DNA from: NS-11 sp036505795
GTDB lineage: Bacteria > Nitrospirota > Nitrospiria > Nitrospirales > NS-4
Length of the DNA stretch: 7,814 bases
Assembly (NCBI GenBank): GCA_036505795.1
Contig: DASXSU010000067.1
Location: 1-7,814, forward strand
Reading direction: 5' to 3'
Below are positions 5,919 through 7,814 of the stretch, one piece after another. Under the pieces are notes generated by a model. The model searched no databases and was not told where the DNA came from. It was given only the letters and a program-made list of their open reading frames with translations. Positions within the stretch are counted from its first letter, which is position 1. Every line of letters starts with the position of its first letter. Position numbers and translations under genes: made by a program.

Positions 5919-7121
5919 ATGGCGGCGCGATCCAGATTGGCGTTGGCCCTGTCCGGTGGAGGCTTTACCGGCTATCTGTTTGAGATCGGCGCACTGACCG
6001 CTCTTGATGACCTGTTCGACGATGGATTTAGCGTCACTGATTTCAACTTCTACGTCGGAGTCAGCGCAGGGTCCGCAGCCGCCGCTCTGATGGCAAATGG
6101 CGTGAAGCCCGAGGAGGTTCTGCGGGCTAACCTCCTTGGCGAGCGTCCCTATTATTTCGAGCGCCGCGACATTTTTGTCCCGGCAATGGGTGAAGGTTTT
6201 AGAAGCATCACCCGATTGGTGCAGCAGTTCGGTCAGGTTTTTACGATGTATCTCCGCAATGGTCGTCACATGGGCCTCGTTGGCCTTCTGGAGAAGGCAC
6301 AGGAGACGCTTCCTTGTGGAATCTATGCTCTTGATCCCTTCGCGCGCTACCTTGAGACAACCTTCGCCGCGAAAGGCTTGAGCAACTCCTTTGAAGGGCT
6401 GCGGCATGCGCTCTACATTCCGGCGATCGATCTTGAAACCGGGCAAAGCGTGGTTTTCGGGGATGAGGGATGGGGCCAGGTGCCGATTTCGAAGGCAGTG
6501 ACCGCCTCATCGGCCGCCCCCATCTACTTCTGTCCGGTGCGAATCGCAGGCCGTGAGTATATCGACGCGGGTATCGGCCGGTTTGATTGCTTCGACCTCG
6601 CCGCCCAGAAAGCGGCGGACTTTATGCTGATCATCCACCCATCGCCACTTCTTGGCATGGCCCCGCTCGGCGCGCTGACCCCGACGAACCGGTCGGCCAA
6701 TCCACGGCATCGAGGTTTTCTGTCGATCTCTGATCTGGCCTCCCGGATAAATCTGGAGGCCCGCTTTCGCTTGGCTTTAGACCTGAACCGACGCGAACAT
6801 CCCGGGAAGTTTTTCGTCATTTGTCCGGACCCTGCCGAAAGCGTGAGCTTCGAGCGGAGCCGATTTCTGACGTTCCAAGACCGGATTCACCTACTTCGTT
6901 GCGGGTATCTTTCCGCCACCCAGATGATCCAGAAACACGTGACGGAGTTGCAACCCACGCTGGCGCGACACGGCATCTCCATTTCGATTCCACAGATGGA
7001 GGAACGGATGCGGATCCGCCTCCAACAGTTTGACGATGGGGCGCACGCAAGTTCTCAGGGTCCACAACGCTCGCCCGGTCACGCCGGCCCAACAGCGGCG
7101 TTGTCAAAGGTCCCCGGCTAA
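5919..7121 (+). CDS. Patatin-like lipid acyl hydrolase (phospholipase family)
   Basis: This 400-residue protein has the patatin layout of a Ser-Asp dyad hydrolase that removes acyl chains from lipids. The oxyanion-hole glycines are in LSGGGFTG (11-18), nucleophile S49 lies in the elbow GVSAGS (47-52), and the probable catalytic Asp is D216 in YIDAGIG (214-220). ASSAAPIYFCPV (197-208) before it is the usual conserved stretch preceding the Asp. Two motifs deviate: the common GGGxRG or GGGxKG is GGGFTG, and the usual DGG or DGA is DAG. Residues about 372-400 are a Gly/Ser/Pro/Ala-rich, probably disordered tail. No signal peptide or clear membrane helix is seen, so a cytoplasmic or peripheral location is likely. 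It sits 25 bases after the hydratase and 46 before the acyl-CoA dehydrogenase, suggesting that it supplies fatty acids from phospholipid or storage lipid to this pathway. An acyl-CoA thioesterase or polyester hydrolase role is also possible. Confidence 0.85.
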   Translation: MAARSRLALALSGGGFTGYLFEIGALTALDDLFDDGFSVTDFNFYVGVSAGSAAAALMANGVKPEEVLRANLLGERPYYFERRDIFVPAMGEGFRSITRLVQQFGQVFTMYLRNGRHMGLVGLLEKAQETLPCGIYALDPFARYLETTFAAKGLSNSFEGLRHALYIPAIDLETGQSVVFGDEGWGQVPISKAVTASSAAPIYFCPVRIAGREYIDAGIGRFDCFDLAAQKAADFMLIIHPSPLLGMAPLGALTPTNRSANPRHRGFLSISDLASRINLEARFRLALDLNRREHPGKFFVICPDPAESVSFERSRFLTFQDRIHLLRCGYLSATQMIQKHVTELQPTLARHGISISIPQMEERMRIRLQQFDDGAHASSQGPQRSPGHAGPTAALSKVPG

Positions 7122-7124
7122 GGC

Positions 7125-7145
7125 CATGTGCCAATCCCACACATG
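7125..7145. repeat. Short inverted repeat in the gap before the acyl-CoA dehydrogenase gene
   Basis: CATGTG (7125-7130) and CACATG (7140-7145) form a perfect 6-bp dyad around a 9-base spacer. There is no T-run, so it is not an intrinsic terminator. It may be a weak mRNA hairpin or chance. Confidence 0.2.
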
Positions 7146-7167
7146 CGTGTTCAACTGAGTCAATGAC

Positions 7168-7814
7168 ATGGTGACAGGAGAAAAAATCTTTCACGGCTCC
7201 CTGGCCGCAGCCGAGGTCTCCCGAGATACGAAGAGCTATTCAGGTTTCATGTCCGGCCTGTTCGAAGGCTCCGTTCGTCGGCATCTCTTCAGCTGTTACT
7301 CAATTACCCCGATGGGAGCAGAGGCGGAAGAGTTCGTAGAACGCCTTCGTCTGCTCCTGATCCAGAAAGTGGACCCGGAACGGATTGATCGCGACGGCGA
7401 CATCAGCGAGGACGTGATTGCGGCCTTCCGGGAGATTGGCGCGTTCGGGATCAAAATCCCCAAAACCTACGGCGGGCTGGGCCTCTCCCAGAGCGAATAT
7501 CATACGGTTGCGACCCTTCTCGGCAGTCATGATGCCTCCACGACCGTCCTGATCTCGGCTCACAATTCGATTGGGGTCGGAGAGCCGGTCAAACTGGTAG
7601 GCGACGCGGCTCAGAAGCAACGATTGTTGCCGCGCCTAGCGAACGGGGAGATATCCGGATTTGCGCTGACCGAAAAGGACGCCGGGTGCGATATCTGGGA
7701 TCTCAAAGCGTATGCCGTGCCGGTCAAGGAACATGGGCGCACCATCGGCTACCGGCTTACGGCCGACAAGCTGTACACGACGAATGCGCCGCACCGCAAA
7801 AATGAGTTTTTAGC
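7168..7814 (+). CDS. Acyl-CoA dehydrogenase, N-terminal part (3' partial, runs off the window)
   Basis: An open frame of 215 codons runs from ATG 7168 to the right edge without a stop. The order of motifs is that of FAD-dependent acyl-CoA dehydrogenases, which make trans-2-enoyl-CoA and pass electrons to ETF: an N-terminal segment with SGFMSGLFEG (25-34), the helical domain with FGIKIPKTYGGLGLS (93-107), SAHNSIG (130-136), QRLLPRLANGEISGFALTE (151-169), and the start of the beta domain up to KLYTTNAPHRK (201-211). The leader and GLFEG motif recall the long-chain/ACAD9-like branch. The flavin-side motif, normally LTEPGAGSD, is LTEKDAGCD here, and the usual KxWITN is KLYTTN. The catalytic Glu and most of the FAD site lie beyond the window. 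An in-frame TGA at 7156-7158 makes ATG 7168 the first possible ATG. Its ribosome binding site is weak. Confidence 0.88.
   Translation, partial: MVTGEKIFHGSLAAAEVSRDTKSYSGFMSGLFEGSVRRHLFSCYSITPMGAEAEEFVERLRLLLIQKVDPERIDRDGDISEDVIAAFREIGAFGIKIPKTYGGLGLSQSEYHTVATLLGSHDASTTVLISAHNSIGVGEPVKLVGDAAQKQRLLPRLANGEISGFALTEKDAGCDIWDLKAYAVPVKEHGRTIGYRLTADKLYTTNAPHRKNEFL

Overview
The window is a moderately GC-rich bacterial chromosome segment, densely coded and with every supported gene on the + strand. Its core is a lipid and fatty-acid catabolism operon. Base composition, gene order (acyl-CoA ligase, thiolase, 3-hydroxyacyl-CoA dehydrogenase, enoyl-CoA hydratase, patatin, acyl-CoA dehydrogenase) and protein style would fit a Nitrospira-like member of Nitrospirota. 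That is an impression from memory; a deep-branching proteobacterium or another phylum is not excluded. No rRNA, tRNA, mobile element or CRISPR array was seen.

Layout. Bases 1-185 hold the end of a gene for a protein with a C-terminal SHOCT-type module. After a short spacer with a candidate promoter and a perfect inverted repeat (245-278), 304-672 encodes a small membrane-anchored coiled-coil protein of unknown function. Bases 673-881 are non-coding. Their second half contains two overlapping inverted repeats that cannot both form, directly upstream of the operon.

The operon starts at 882. It encodes a FadD-type acyl-CoA ligase (882-2639), a thiolase (2636-3826), a 3-hydroxyacyl-CoA dehydrogenase with a duplicated C-terminal domain (3864-5108), an enoyl-CoA hydratase (5105-5893), a patatin-like lipid acyl hydrolase (5919-7121) and the first 215 codons of an acyl-CoA dehydrogenase (7168 to the window end). 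Two junctions are 4-base ATGA overlaps and the other gaps are 25-46 bases, so the genes are probably co-transcribed and partly coupled in translation.

Together the products make a full beta-oxidation spiral. The patatin could free fatty acids from lipids, the ligase activates them to acyl-CoA, the dehydrogenase makes the 2-enoyl-CoA, and the hydratase, hydroxyacyl dehydrogenase and thiolase finish the cycle to acetyl-CoA. The hydratase and dehydrogenase functions that are fused in FadB are separate genes here. No electron-transfer flavoprotein gene and no regulator gene are visible. The most interesting points are the folded operon leader with no Shine-Dalgarno before the first gene, and the altered active-site motifs in the patatin and the acyl-CoA dehydrogenase. 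I saw nothing that amounts to a clearly new defence or mobile system.
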